DNA of 64,000 bases from Sporolactobacillus pectinivorans (GTDB taxonomy: Bacteria > Bacillota > Bacilli > Bacillales > Sporolactobacillaceae). Below, piece after piece: positions 53,752 through 62,866 of this stretch (position 1 is the first letter of the stretch; each line of letters opens with the position of its first letter). The translations under genes and the position numbers were made by a program. The notes under the pieces were generated by a model. It made no database searches, was not told where the DNA came from, and saw only the letters and a program-made list of their open reading frames with translations. The stretch lies in NCBI RefSeq assembly GCF_002802965.1, contig NZ_NXGA01000001.1, forward strand, positions 124,001 through 188,000, read 5' to 3'.

Positions 53752-54075
53752 TCAATGTACTTCACCAAACAGATTTAATCCAATGGCACCAATCACAATC
53801 AAACTGATGAAGATTATCTTCTGCAACGATAGTGGCTCTTTAAAAAACAAAATGCCAATAGTCACGATTAAAACAATACCCACTCCCGACCAAATCGCGT
53901 AGGCTGTACCGATTTCTATATTTTTTAGAGCGAATGACAGCATGGTAAGACTGATGACGTAACAAATAAACATGATGACTGTATATGAAATATGTGATAA
54001 TCCATTGGACAACTTCATCAACAGGGTGCCACAGACTTCAAACAAAATGGCCAAAGTCAAATAAAGCCAGCTCAA
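53752..54075 (-). CDS. SMR-family multidrug efflux protein
   Basis: A 107-residue protein with four helices. The proton- and drug-binding Glu is in FEVCGT (residue 13), and the conserved AYAIWSGVGIVLI and IGAIGLNL segments match the EmrE/YkkC group. Such pumps exchange protons for cationic dyes, quaternary ammonium or guanidinium. The start is TTG with GAGGCG upstream. It is single here, while many relatives work as heterodimers. Confidence 0.92.
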   Translation of the reverse strand: MSWLYLTLAILFEVCGTLLMKLSNGLSHISYTVIMFICYVISLTMLSFALKNIEIGTAYAIWSGVGIVLIVTIGILFFKEPLSLQKIIFISLIVIGAIGLNLFGEVH

Positions 54076-54239
54076 ATCAATCGCCTCGCACTATTTTTTT
54101 CAGAAGCTTTGTTATACGTATTCGTTTACTGCGTAATATCGAATTTTCTTTTATTAGCAGTAAGAGACTTTTCAGTTAACGACGTCGTAAGGTCAAAATC
54201 AACGTTTGTTTTCAAGTCCTGCCGGTTTTTCGGCCGCTT

Positions 54240-54764
54240 TCAGTTCTCAATATTCATGTGACTGATCATATTCTTCAGCATCGCCGATACGATTACTTTA
54301 TGAAATCTTTCGATAACGAAAAAGTACAATCTTCCTAACCTGTTATGAAAAAATACGACAGTCGAGACAGTGACATAATTTAGTTCATTCACTTCATCCA
54401 GCAAAATGGACACTCTAAAATCCAGATGACGGTCATCTTCTCCTAATAATATCTCATGGGATGTGCGATCCATGACACGAAAAATGCCTATTCTGCTTCC
54501 CTTTTCCAGGGTCAGATTCTGTCTTTCTGATCGGCTGGATGTTTTTAACCCAATCAGGCTGACCAGCCAATCACGCACTTTCATCAAACGTGAAACCCAT
54601 GAAGGTATGGCAGCTAAAAATAATCGCATGACAGACTCTACATTATGGATTGATTCACCAGGCAGAACCACTCTATATGAATCCGAATAATTGATATGAG
54701 GAAAAGATTGACTGGCCAGAGAATATTCAGGAACAGGCACTTTTTTCACCATACATTTATCCAT
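54240..54764 (-). CDS. DUF2867 family protein
   Basis: A 174-residue soluble protein. VESVMRLFLAAIPSWVSRLMKVRDWLVSLIGLKT is the DUF2867 signature, followed by strands such as IGIFRVMDRTSHEILLGEDDRHLDFRVSILL. The family has an SRPBCC-like fold and no assigned function. ATG 54764 follows AAGGG; an upstream in-frame ATG exists at 54779. Monocistronic. Confidence 0.85.
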   Translation of the reverse strand: MDKCMVKKVPVPEYSLASQSFPHINYSDSYRVVLPGESIHNVESVMRLFLAAIPSWVSRLMKVRDWLVSLIGLKTSSRSERQNLTLEKGSRIGIFRVMDRTSHEILLGEDDRHLDFRVSILLDEVNELNYVTVSTVVFFHNRLGRLYFFVIERFHKVIVSAMLKNMISHMNIEN

Positions 54765-54916
54765 TATTTTTCCCTTCATTCACTCTCATTTTAAATGCAT
54801 TGCTGACGCTGCCAATCTTTTTTAGTCCGAAGTAAAAGAACATTTAAACACATGGTCCAACTCAGCTCTTCCATTCGCACCGATTAGTGCGATTCGTTGA
54901 TTATCTCCCATGTTTT

Positions 54917-56335
54917 TCATGCTCTTTTACCAAGTTCCTCTGTCTCCACCAACCTCTGTTTCTTAAATGTGCCTCTGAAAAGTACCATCACAAAACCAAG
55001 CGCAAGTGCAATAAAGCCGGCACCGGCAAGTAAGGATGGAACCATGTGAGTGCTGAATGTTTCAGGAGAGGTTATCTTTTTCCCTGATTCAAAGATCAGC
55101 GTACAAATGGCGATTCCAAAAACACCCCCGAGTTCACGAGTGGCATTGCTGATTCCGCTCGCTTCCCCGGATGCATCTTGAGGAACGGTCGATAGAATCC
55201 CATGTGCCAGCGGTGTGAAACTCAGTCCCATACCGGTACCCGCCGTCACCATAAATGGAGCAAGGTATCCGAAAGAAAAATCCGTGCCCAATCTTGAAAT
55301 AAGAATCACGAATCCCAAAAGTCCTATAGCCTGAAAAAGAAGACCAATCGATAAAATAGTTTTCGTTCCAAATCGTCCAACCAGAAGTCCGGCAATAGGT
55401 GCGGCAACCATCGTGCAGCCGGTCCAGGCCATTTCGCGAACTCCTGCTTCAAGCGCCGTGTATCCTTGAGCAATCTGCAGGAAAAGCGTTAACAGAAAGA
55501 TGGAGCCGAAGATGCCCGCATTCATGAGAAATCCGGCAATGATCAAAGTTGAATAGCGGCCATTCTTGAAAAAGTGAAATTGGATCAATTGCCTTTTTCT
55601 CGTCCTCTCCCACACATAATAAAGGAATAGTACAATGAATCCTCCGAAAATAGAGCCGATAACATTTGAAGAGCTCCAGCCGTCGGCATTGCTTCTCTGC
55701 AGACCGAAGATGATTCCGAACATACCCGCGCCGAGCAAAAAGATACTTAATGGATTCATCGGCTTCGCTTCTCCTTTTGATTCAGGCAGCCACCTTAGTC
55801 CCAGAAACATGGCCAATATACCGACAGGCACATTGACCCAGAAAATCAGTTGCCATGGTGCTCCATCTAAAATCAATCCGCCAACAAGCGGCCCGACAGA
55901 CAATCCAAGGCCGGATATCCCGGACCAGATGCCCATTGCCGCCGCACGCATTTTTTCAGTGAAAGCCTCATTAACAAGTGTCAGGCTTAGCGGGACGATG
56001 GCCGCTCCCCCTATGCCCTGAAGTGCACGGGAAAAAATCAACTGAAGGGAATGATGACTCATTCCGGACAATGCTGATCCTAAAGTGAAAAGAACAACAC
56101 CTATCAAAAAGACTTTCTTACGTCCGATTCGCTCCCCGAGCATACTGAAGGGAATCAGAAGAACGGCAAAAGCGAGTGTATAGGCATTTGTGAACCATTC
56201 CAGATCCGACAGGTTTGCGTGAAAAGATTTTTGAATAGAAGGCAACGCCACCCCAAGAACTAAGTTATCCAGCATCGACATGAATAGCGCCGCACAAGTC
56301 ACAACCAATATTTTGATGCGTTGATATGAAAGCAT
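54917..56335 (-). CDS. DHA2-family MFS drug transporter
   Basis: A 472-residue transporter with 14 predicted helices. MLDNLVLGVALPSIQKSF (helix 1), RALQGIGGAAIVPLSL (helix 4) and ISGLGLSVGPLVGGLIL (motif C) mark a drug:H+ antiporter of the EmrB/QacA branch. AGGAG precedes the ATG. A 20-bp perfect palindrome stands in its promoter, nearly the same as the one in front of the upstream TetR gene, which therefore is its probable repressor. Confidence 0.92.
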   Translation of the reverse strand: MLSYQRIKILVVTCAALFMSMLDNLVLGVALPSIQKSFHANLSDLEWFTNAYTLAFAVLLIPFSMLGERIGRKKVFLIGVVLFTLGSALSGMSHHSLQLIFSRALQGIGGAAIVPLSLTLVNEAFTEKMRAAAMGIWSGISGLGLSVGPLVGGLILDGAPWQLIFWVNVPVGILAMFLGLRWLPESKGEAKPMNPLSIFLLGAGMFGIIFGLQRSNADGWSSSNVIGSIFGGFIVLFLYYVWERTRKRQLIQFHFFKNGRYSTLIIAGFLMNAGIFGSIFLLTLFLQIAQGYTALEAGVREMAWTGCTMVAAPIAGLLVGRFGTKTILSIGLLFQAIGLLGFVILISRLGTDFSFGYLAPFMVTAGTGMGLSFTPLAHGILSTVPQDASGEASGISNATRELGGVFGIAICTLIFESGKKITSPETFSTHMVPSLLAGAGFIALALGFVMVLFRGTFKKQRLVETEELGKRA

Positions 56336-56349
56336 GTGATCATCTCCTA

Positions 56350-56369
56350 TTTATTTATTAATAAATAAA
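56350..56369. promoter_or_regulatory. TetR operator in front of the MFS gene
   Basis: TTTATTTATTAATAAATAAA, a perfect 20-bp palindrome 15 bp upstream of the MFS start. Confidence 0.7.
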
Positions 56370-56438
56370 CGAACATCAAAAAAAATAATTTTTAACTAAC
56401 GAAAAGACTTTCTGTGCCTGAAAAGGCCGTGTTCTCCT

Positions 56439-56957
56439 TTATTCCCACGGAAACAGCTTAGGTAACTGTAAGATTTCGGCCATTGTGATCATAAGCCCGC
56501 AACCGATAAAGTCCCGTGCTTCATCTTCAGGGTCAGCAATGCCTGCCTTCGTAAACTGATCTTTAACATGCTCATAAACTTCATCAAAACCGGCTCTGAC
56601 CTGCTCCCTGATTGCCGGTTCCGGGATCGTGAAGGCCGTCATGATCAATAGCATTTCATTGCGGCAACTTTTTAGTAAGGATTCAAAAGCCATACCCATC
56701 GATGCCTGCAAATTCTCTGCCGGTGCTTCTGTGCTTGCAAAGGCGTATACAATAATTTCTTTAGCTTCCTGCAGTACTGCCGAATAAAGCTCTTCTTTTG
56801 TCTTAAAAAAATGAAACACATAAGGCTGCGTGACTCCTACCTCTCGTGCTACATCGGCAGTCGTTGTTTTGTAATATCCTTTTTCTGCGAATAGTGCCGC
56901 AGCAGCTTTTAGAATTTGGTTTTTCCTGCTGGGAGCTGCTGCTTCTTTATTACTCAT
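56439..56957 (-). CDS. TetR-family transcriptional regulator
   Basis: A 172-residue regulator. RKNQILKAAAALFAEKGYYKTTTADVAREVGVTQPYVFHFFKTKEELY is the DNA-binding domain; the rest is helical, with a C-terminal dimer face. ATG 56957 follows GAAGGG; the TTG at 56972 lies before that site. A palindrome variant with a 4-bp spacer sits upstream (56976) and its unspaced form before the MFS gene (56350), which points to coordinate repression. Confidence 0.9.
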   Translation of the reverse strand: MSNKEAAAPSRKNQILKAAAALFAEKGYYKTTTADVAREVGVTQPYVFHFFKTKEELYSAVLQEAKEIIVYAFASTEAPAENLQASMGMAFESLLKSCRNEMLLIMTAFTIPEPAIREQVRAGFDEVYEHVKDQFTKAGIADPEDEARDFIGCGLMITMAEILQLPKLFPWE

Positions 56958-56975
56958 AAAAGATCCCTTCAAACA

Positions 56976-56998
56976 TTTATTTATTGATTAATAAATAA
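56976..56998. promoter_or_regulatory. TetR operator in front of its own gene
   Basis: Arms TTATTTATT and AATAAATAA separated by GATT, 20 bp upstream of the TetR start. Confidence 0.65.
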
Positions 56999-57042
56999 CA
57001 TGAATTTTTGAGTTTGTCAATAGCTTGCCCACTCATGCATTT

Positions 57043-57175
57043 GTTGATTTTTTTCGGATTAATGTCGATTCTTTCGCTGTTTCCGTCGATTCTTCCGCAG
57101 GTTCGATTGATTTCTTAACAGGTTCTGTCGATTCTTTCAGGAATTCCGTCGATTTTTTTCTCTTTTATGTTGATT
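57043..57175 (-). repeat. Array B of the 21-bp phased repeat (seven units)
   Basis: The heptamer GTYGATT (one variant ATTGATT) starts at 57043, 57064, 57085, 57106, 57127, 57148 and 57169: seven times at exactly 21 bp. On the minus strand the core is AATCRAC followed by 14 variable bases. The plus frame stays open and would encode VDS-type heptads. It lies between the TetR promoter and the ansA 3' end. Confidence 0.85.
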
Positions 57176-57330
57176 CGCAATCAGCTGTGACAAGCCGTCG
57201 AATCCACTCGCATACACGTTAGCTGGTATCAGAAACCAGTTGATGCCCATGCATAAAACATAGATCCTACAATAACAATCAGGATTGTAAGAAGTACAGA
57301 TTTAATGATCTTCTCCTTCCTTCAGAGCAA

Positions 57331-58320
57331 CTAAATATAGTCCAGATCATGAGCGATCGGTGTCTGAATCATCCGTTTAATAGTCACCAAATCCGAAGTC
57401 TGGGAGAGTACCCACATCAGTTTGGCCACAATGGCTTCGGTGTTCATATCACCGGCAGTAATCCCCCCGGCATCAGCAACTCGTTTTCCAACTTCGTACA
57501 AATCCATATTCTGCCCTTCTTCAAGGCACTGGGTCGTGATAACTACAGGAATATCCTTCCGCACCAATCGATCGACTCCTGATACCAGATTCCTTTTTTC
57601 AAAGGGAAGCCCGCCGTTGCCAAAGCTTTCAATGATCAGCCCTTTTGTATGATCCTGTAAGAAGTCAAAAAATAAAGGAGAAAGCCCCGGAAAAACTTTG
57701 AGCAAAAAGACATCAGGACAGATACCCATATGCGTTTTCAGAAGTTGTTTTTCCGGTTCAGGCCGGTAATCAATCCGAATACCACCCTTATCGATGGATG
57801 CGATGTATGGATAATTGATGCTTTCAAAAGCATCGTAACTCTTTGTTCTCATTTTTATTGCTCGTGTGCCTTGAATGGCTTTCCCGTCAAAGACAATGAA
57901 AACGCCTGGAATATCGGCCCTTTGCGCAAAAGTCAGTGCATCATGAATATTTTTCTTCGCGTCTGTCCTTTTAAAACTTACGGGCACCTGCGAGCCTGTA
58001 ATGACAACGGTTTTTTTAATACCATGAAGCAGGTAGGAAAGACCGGAAGCGGTAAAAGCCATGGTATCCGTTCCATGAGTAATGATAAAACTGTCATATC
58101 GGTTCTGGTTTTCTTCGATAGACTCAGCCATGGCTAGCCAGTCCTCAGGCTGGATATTGGTGCTGTCTTTATTCATCAGAACCTGAAAATCAACCGATAT
58201 ATCCTGATTATGTTTGAAATAGCTGGCGAGCTGATCAATGGTCAGGCCCGGTGCCAGACCGTCCTGTTGATGAGTTGAGGCAATGGTACCCCCCGTTGCA
58301 AGAACCAAAATTTTTTTCAA
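57331..58320 (-). CDS. ansA: L-asparaginase, type I
   Basis: A 329-residue amidohydrolase that turns asparagine into aspartate and ammonia. The first catalytic Thr is in LATGGTIAST (Thr 12), the second in THGTDTM near 85, with the conserved Asp, and TDAKKNIHDA holds the Lys. No signal peptide is seen, so the enzyme is cytoplasmic, as in the AnsA group. I use TTG 58320, which follows GTGAGG; the frame extends to 58335. It diverges from an AnsR-like repressor. Confidence 0.93.
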   Translation of the reverse strand: MKKILVLATGGTIASTHQQDGLAPGLTIDQLASYFKHNQDISVDFQVLMNKDSTNIQPEDWLAMAESIEENQNRYDSFIITHGTDTMAFTASGLSYLLHGIKKTVVITGSQVPVSFKRTDAKKNIHDALTFAQRADIPGVFIVFDGKAIQGTRAIKMRTKSYDAFESINYPYIASIDKGGIRIDYRPEPEKQLLKTHMGICPDVFLLKVFPGLSPLFFDFLQDHTKGLIIESFGNGGLPFEKRNLVSGVDRLVRKDIPVVITTQCLEEGQNMDLYEVGKRVADAGGITAGDMNTEAIVAKLMWVLSQTSDLVTIKRMIQTPIAHDLDYI

Positions 58321-58444
58321 CGCAAATATCCTCACTTAGTGTATTTATAAGTAGATTATAGCTTTTTCTCTAATATTTTCAATGAAAAAGTTTACTTTAA
58401 GTGTACTTTACGATAGAATTATTTTCTGAGAGGAGGTCTGCTGT

Positions 58445-58765
58445 TTGCTGGACCAATTAATCGAATTCCGAAAAAGTAGGAAACTGACGATCCAGAATAT
58501 GGCTGATGTGCTCGGGATTGCGAAAAGCACTTACGCCAGTTATGAGACAGGCTATCGCCAGCCTCCGATTGATGCACTGATTAAGATCGCGAATTTTTTT
58601 AATATTTCCCTCGATACACTAGTCAACCGGCATTACAGGTCTGGCATCGATCTTGATCAGATAAAGGGCGGAAATTATAGATTTTATATAGACGGCAAGG
58701 CATTAACAAAGGATGAACTGAAGGCAATCGTTGCCTTCGTGAAAGTTAAACGGAGCTTATCATGA
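58445..58765 (+). CDS. XRE-family regulator, AnsR-like
   Basis: A 106-residue regulator. LIEFRKSRKLTIQNMADVLGIAKSTYASYETGYRQPPIDALIKIANFFNISLDTLV is a standard helix-turn-helix of the Cro/CI type, followed by a short C-terminal part. Position and size match AnsR, the asparagine-responsive repressor of ans genes in B. subtilis. TTG 58445 has GAGGAGG upstream. The divergent 124-bp region contains repeats of TTTACTTTAAGTGTACTTTA that may be the operator. Confidence 0.87.
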   Translation: MLDQLIEFRKSRKLTIQNMADVLGIAKSTYASYETGYRQPPIDALIKIANFFNISLDTLVNRHYRSGIDLDQIKGGNYRFYIDGKALTKDELKAIVAFVKVKRSLS

Positions 58766-58960
58766 TCCACTCTTTTACAAAGAAAAAAGTGAGCGAAGAC
58801 GTCAGGCATAAGATTAACCGTAACACCGGCAATAAAATTCTTATTATAAAAGCCTCCGTAACAGTCCCAACAACTAGCAATATAATCAGTGTAAACGACT
58901 ACATACTTTTCTTTTCCGCCCTGCCGGCTCCCTTTCTATTATTAGATTAATTTCTCATCT

Positions 58961-61135
58961 TTAAGATTTTGCACGGCTGGCAGCCTCAATTGCCTTCCCA
59001 TCATACTTGAGAGAGACATAAGCATAAAAAATCAGCATCAGCACAGGCATCGAAAAGAGTAGAAAATAGGTTTCCCTGCTGAGATAAGATCTTTCCTGAA
59101 TGCTGTAAACCTGAAATCTTAATTCCGCGTTTTTTACCACCGATCCATTTTCCATGAAACGGCCGCCAGAATAGATACTTCCCCGATCATAACCATTACC
59201 GTACAGCGATAAACCGAGTCGGGCTCTGCTGTTGCCGCTGATTTGCCTGATGGTGATCTGATCTTCAGCCCTTTGCCTTGTTTGATCCTTATTTACCGAA
59301 AAAGTAAGATTATACCATGGTCTGGCTTGCGCACTGGAAAAATTTTTGGAGAAAATGACTTTATGCCTGCTAAGATTCATGAGTGACATATTGTAGACAC
59401 CGCGCCCCCTCCTACTCAGGATGCTCATGGATACATCAGTAAAAGGACCGGTTGCCCGGAAGGATTGGCGAACCATGTGGTGTGCATCAACAAAGGCACT
59501 TTGCACACCGGCCGCCGTTTCCTGGTCGACAATGTAATGCTTCTGTACCATCTGTCTTTCCGTATACCCGGGCATATTGATCCAGGCACACGCTGCGACA
59601 CCCGCCAGCAAGCTACCTGTAAGTAACAGTGTGGGCATTTTACTTCTCTTTTTCAGTACGGAAAGAACCGGTCCCGGGCTGTGGATCATTTGGATTAATT
59701 CGTTAAATCCAAATACAGCGCTGATCAGCATGAATGGAGTAAAAAGCAAGCTGTAGCGCGGTTCAGATTCCCAGAAAAAAGTATAAAAGATAAAGTTCCC
59801 AAACAAACAGATCTGAATCAGGAGGTTCATGCTAATTTTTTTCGTTCTCATGTAATTCATGGATGATAGAATCACAAAGAAAATATTAACAATGTGGAAA
59901 ATCTGAGTGATATAGAGCATGAGCTGATCCTGATGACCGAACAGATACTCATAAGCAGTTGTCGGGTTTTGGGAGATCTGTGTATAGATGTCGTAGCCGC
60001 GGGCACCCATGCCCCAAGTGATCGCTGTTTTTATAACCCAGAGATAGATCAGGCCTGGCGCTTTCTTCTGAACAATTCTCGATTTAATTTGCTGCAGGTC
60101 CACCCGGATTTTGGCCTGCTGGGTCGGCTGGCTACGGGTCAGATTAAAGTCAGGGATGTTATACTCCCCATACTGGGACAGCCCAAGCATGATCCAATGC
60201 ACAGATGGCATGGACAGCGCTGGATCAGGCGTATAGCCGAGGTGCCGGTCATAGGCATGAACGGAAAAGCTTACCGCAGCCATTATCATCGCGATAACAG
60301 CCAAATTCAGCAACACTTTTTTCATTTTGAGTACAAAAAACATATAAATAACGAGAGCTGGAAGAAACAGAATCAAGTTTGGTCGGATCTGATAGCCGAT
60401 GCCAAGCAGCAACCCTGATAGAACCAGATACCGGATCTTCATAGACCGATGATACAAATACCAGAGATACAGGAGCAGTGCAGGGAACATCAATGTCATT
60501 GTATCGGTATAAAAATAAGTGATGTAAAAGAATAAAGGAAAACAGGTCAGCGTCATCAGCAGGAACATGTTGGCTAGTTTCGCATCAAACAGGCGAAGCA
60601 CGAGTTTCCAGGAAAAATAAATGCTAATATTCAGCACAGCGGTACAGGACAGCTGGTCAATGATTGTATAATCAGAAACATGGATCAGCACAAAAAAATG
60701 ATAGATCCAGTATCTGATCACTGTAACAGGTATGTTATTCGGATAGACTTTGAAATAGCTGTCACCGGATGCATGACCGTGTGCCAGCAGATAAAGCGCC
60801 TCTCCATATGTATGTCCTCCGTCCATGACAGGGGGAACGATCGAATGAAAAAAAACAATAATAGCCAGCTCAACCAGTAAAATTGCCGCACCGAGGCAAA
60901 GAGTCACCTTTTTTAAACTTGAAAGAGTTAGTTTAGAAAGGAAACGATAGACGGTGACAAAGAACAGAATAACAATCGCAGAGAAGAGCAAAAGTGAGAG
61001 CGATGTGCTGGTTATGTGCTTGCCGCTTTTAATTAATAGTGAGTATGAAAGGCTGATCACCAGAACGATAAAAAAACAAGCTGCAAAAATATTATTGAAA
61101 ACTGAGAGCAAGCCTCGTCTTAATCTTAAAATCAC
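58961..61135 (-). CDS. GT39-type membrane glycosyltransferase
   Basis: A 724-residue protein with about twelve transmembrane helices in the first 530 residues, then an extracytoplasmic beta-rich domain of about 150 residues and a last helix before the C-terminus. The first external loop near residues 100-135 carries VMDGGHTYGEALYLLAHGHA, the place of the catalytic acidic residue in GT39/ArnT-like enzymes. Such enzymes move sugars from polyprenyl-phosphate donors to surface polymers. GTG 61135 is chosen for its AAGGA spacing; the polymer is unknown. Confidence 0.75.
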   Translation of the reverse strand: MILRLRRGLLSVFNNIFAACFFIVLVISLSYSLLIKSGKHITSTSLSLLLFSAIVILFFVTVYRFLSKLTLSSLKKVTLCLGAAILLVELAIIVFFHSIVPPVMDGGHTYGEALYLLAHGHASGDSYFKVYPNNIPVTVIRYWIYHFFVLIHVSDYTIIDQLSCTAVLNISIYFSWKLVLRLFDAKLANMFLLMTLTCFPLFFYITYFYTDTMTLMFPALLLYLWYLYHRSMKIRYLVLSGLLLGIGYQIRPNLILFLPALVIYMFFVLKMKKVLLNLAVIAMIMAAVSFSVHAYDRHLGYTPDPALSMPSVHWIMLGLSQYGEYNIPDFNLTRSQPTQQAKIRVDLQQIKSRIVQKKAPGLIYLWVIKTAITWGMGARGYDIYTQISQNPTTAYEYLFGHQDQLMLYITQIFHIVNIFFVILSSMNYMRTKKISMNLLIQICLFGNFIFYTFFWESEPRYSLLFTPFMLISAVFGFNELIQMIHSPGPVLSVLKKRSKMPTLLLTGSLLAGVAACAWINMPGYTERQMVQKHYIVDQETAAGVQSAFVDAHHMVRQSFRATGPFTDVSMSILSRRGRGVYNMSLMNLSRHKVIFSKNFSSAQARPWYNLTFSVNKDQTRQRAEDQITIRQISGNSRARLGLSLYGNGYDRGSIYSGGRFMENGSVVKNAELRFQVYSIQERSYLSRETYFLLFSMPVLMLIFYAYVSLKYDGKAIEAASRAKS

Positions 61136-61381
61136 GTCCACATCCTTGATCTTATCATTAATAAATATAAGGCACCTGAATCGAATAAACCCGATTATTC
61201 TTTTACAGCGTTCGCTTATAATCTTTCGTATTATTGAATCTTGCTGAGGGTGATCTATGAAGATGCTGTACCTTTATTTTTATTTCGGTATCGCCTGCCC
61301 GATAGTTGATCAAACTTTTTCCTAAAAACAGGGCACAAGATCGATTACATAATAGGAGAAATGCGGCATTGCGATGCGTTT

Positions 61382-61472
61382 GTTGATTTTTTCCTGTTTA
61401 ATGTTGATTCTCTCCCCGGTTCTGTCGATTCTCTCACGGGTTACGTTGATTCTCTCCCCAGTCCCGTCGATT
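61382..61472 (-). repeat. Array C of the 21-bp phased repeat (five units)
   Basis: GTTGATT or GTCGATT starts at 61382, 61403, 61424, 61445 and 61466, exactly 21 bp apart. The first two units resemble those of array B closely. It lies directly beside the terminator at 61481, between the GT39 gene and the next gene on the minus strand. Confidence 0.85.
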
Positions 61473-61480
61473 CATCACCT

Positions 61481-61512
61481 AAAAAAACGAAGGAGCGTCT
61501 GTCTCCTTCGTT
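61481..61512 (-). terminator. Terminator of the 124-residue membrane protein gene
   Basis: On the minus strand AACGAAGGAG and CTCCTTCGTT pair perfectly over a 6-nt loop and are followed by TTTTTTT. Confidence 0.85.
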
Positions 61513-61567
61513 AGATCAATCCTATTTCATTTTCCAATTATTTAGAGATCGAAAAAACTCTGATATC

Positions 61568-61942
61568 TTATAAACGCTCATCCGCGTAGGCCAGAAGTTC
61601 TTTAATTTCTGTCTTCGCGCGTTTTGTCAGCATCTTGTTATCGTTCAGCATTTGCTCGCCGCGTGCCTTGATAAAGCGAAGATAATCTTTCTTCTTAGTC
61701 TGAGCGTATCCTTTTTTCGCATGGTGCATGTCATTGAAATCACCGGAGGCCTGCCTAGCCAGTAAGAACCGGCCGATCAGCAATGCGATTGCCAATGATA
61801 GACAAGCTAATGTTCCCCAACCACCGGTCAGCTGATAAAGCAGGATGCCGACCACCATGAGCAAGGTTACCCATTTTGCGGCGCTGAAAACATAGCCCTC
61901 TTCATTGTTTTTCCTGAGTGCGGTCCGCACATTTTCGAACAT
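61568..61942 (-). CDS. Small membrane protein of unknown function
   Basis: A 124-residue protein with two central helices (WVTLLMVVGILLYQLT and LACLSLAIALLIGRFLLA), an acidic N-terminus and a long basic C-terminal helix rich in Lys. No family is recognised. GGAGGGG precedes the ATG. It lies 64 bp after the manZ-type gene on the same strand and may belong to that operon; a terminator follows. Confidence 0.7.
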   Translation of the reverse strand: MFENVRTALRKNNEEGYVFSAAKWVTLLMVVGILLYQLTGGWGTLACLSLAIALLIGRFLLARQASGDFNDMHHAKKGYAQTKKKDYLRFIKARGEQMLNDNKMLTKRAKTEIKELLAYADERL

Positions 61943-62006
61943 TGCTCTTCCCCTCCTTCTCGAGAATTCAAATTTATTTTTCTAATGCGTCAATTATACT
62001 CTTTTA

Positions 62007-62852
62007 TCACAGTCCGAACAGGCCGATCCAATACCCGAAAATACCAACAGCGAACATACCGAAGATAATCCAGATCGCATTGACTTTGTGCTTCAGGAGC
62101 CACATGCAAGCAAATGTCATCAGCAAGGCTACCAGTCCTGGAAGCAGTGAATCCAGTATGTTCTGCAGGGAAGTGGTAATGAGATGTCCGGCTTGGTGAT
62201 AGCTGACAAGCACCAGAGGCATCTTAATACTGGTCCATTTGGAAACCAGAGACCCCATAACGAACAATCCAAGAACCGATGCCATCTGTGTCAATTTTTT
62301 CAGGCGGTTGCCGGCAACGTCCTGAACAATATCCGTTCCTTGTCTGTATCCAACTTGAAAACCATACCATCTGGTTAACATACGCACAATGTTAATGCCA
62401 AAGAAGAAAAGCAGTGGACCGAGAATACTTCCGCTCAACGCAAGTGATGCACCAAGGGCTGCGAGGATCGGGCGAGCCGTCCCCCAGTAGATTGGATCAC
62501 CGATGCCGGCCAGGGGTCCCATGAGACCTACTTTAACGTTTGTAATCGCGGCTTCATCAATGTCGCCGCCCTCCGCCTTCTTCTGCTCCATCGCGGCAGT
62601 AACACCAAAGATCGCCGATGCCGGCCACGGCGTCGTATTGAAGAATTCCAGGTGACGTTTCAGCGCAGCAGCCTGATCTTCTTTCTTATGATAAAAACGT
62701 TTGATTGCCGGAATCATGGTCACACAAAATCCGATCGCCTGCATACGTTCAAAGTTGAATGATCCTAACATAAATGTACTGCGAAAATATGTGCTGATAA
62801 TATCTCTCTTCGTCAACGGTTGCACTTTTTTCAATTCTGTTGATTCAGTCAT
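62007..62852 (-). CDS. manZ: PTS mannose/fructose/sorbose family IID component
   Basis: A 281-residue membrane component. LTKRDIISTYFRSTFMLGSFNFERMQAIGFCVTMIPAIKRFY and FFNTTPWPASAIFGVTAAMEQ are signature segments of EIID, as is KVGLMGPLAGIGDPIYWGTARPI. With IIC it forms the sugar channel of the mannose-class phosphotransferase system. It follows manY by 14 bp. Family members carry mannose, glucose or glucosamine; the sugar here is not certain. Confidence 0.95.
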   Translation of the reverse strand: MTESTELKKVQPLTKRDIISTYFRSTFMLGSFNFERMQAIGFCVTMIPAIKRFYHKKEDQAAALKRHLEFFNTTPWPASAIFGVTAAMEQKKAEGGDIDEAAITNVKVGLMGPLAGIGDPIYWGTARPILAALGASLALSGSILGPLLFFFGINIVRMLTRWYGFQVGYRQGTDIVQDVAGNRLKKLTQMASVLGLFVMGSLVSKWTSIKMPLVLVSYHQAGHLITTSLQNILDSLLPGLVALLMTFACMWLLKHKVNAIWIIFGMFAVGIFGYWIGLFGL

Positions 62853-62866
62853 TTACTGTACCCCCC

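Noticed and set aside
57025..57222. ORF across repeat array B as a protein gene
   Set aside because: Same reason as array A; no proper start site was found.
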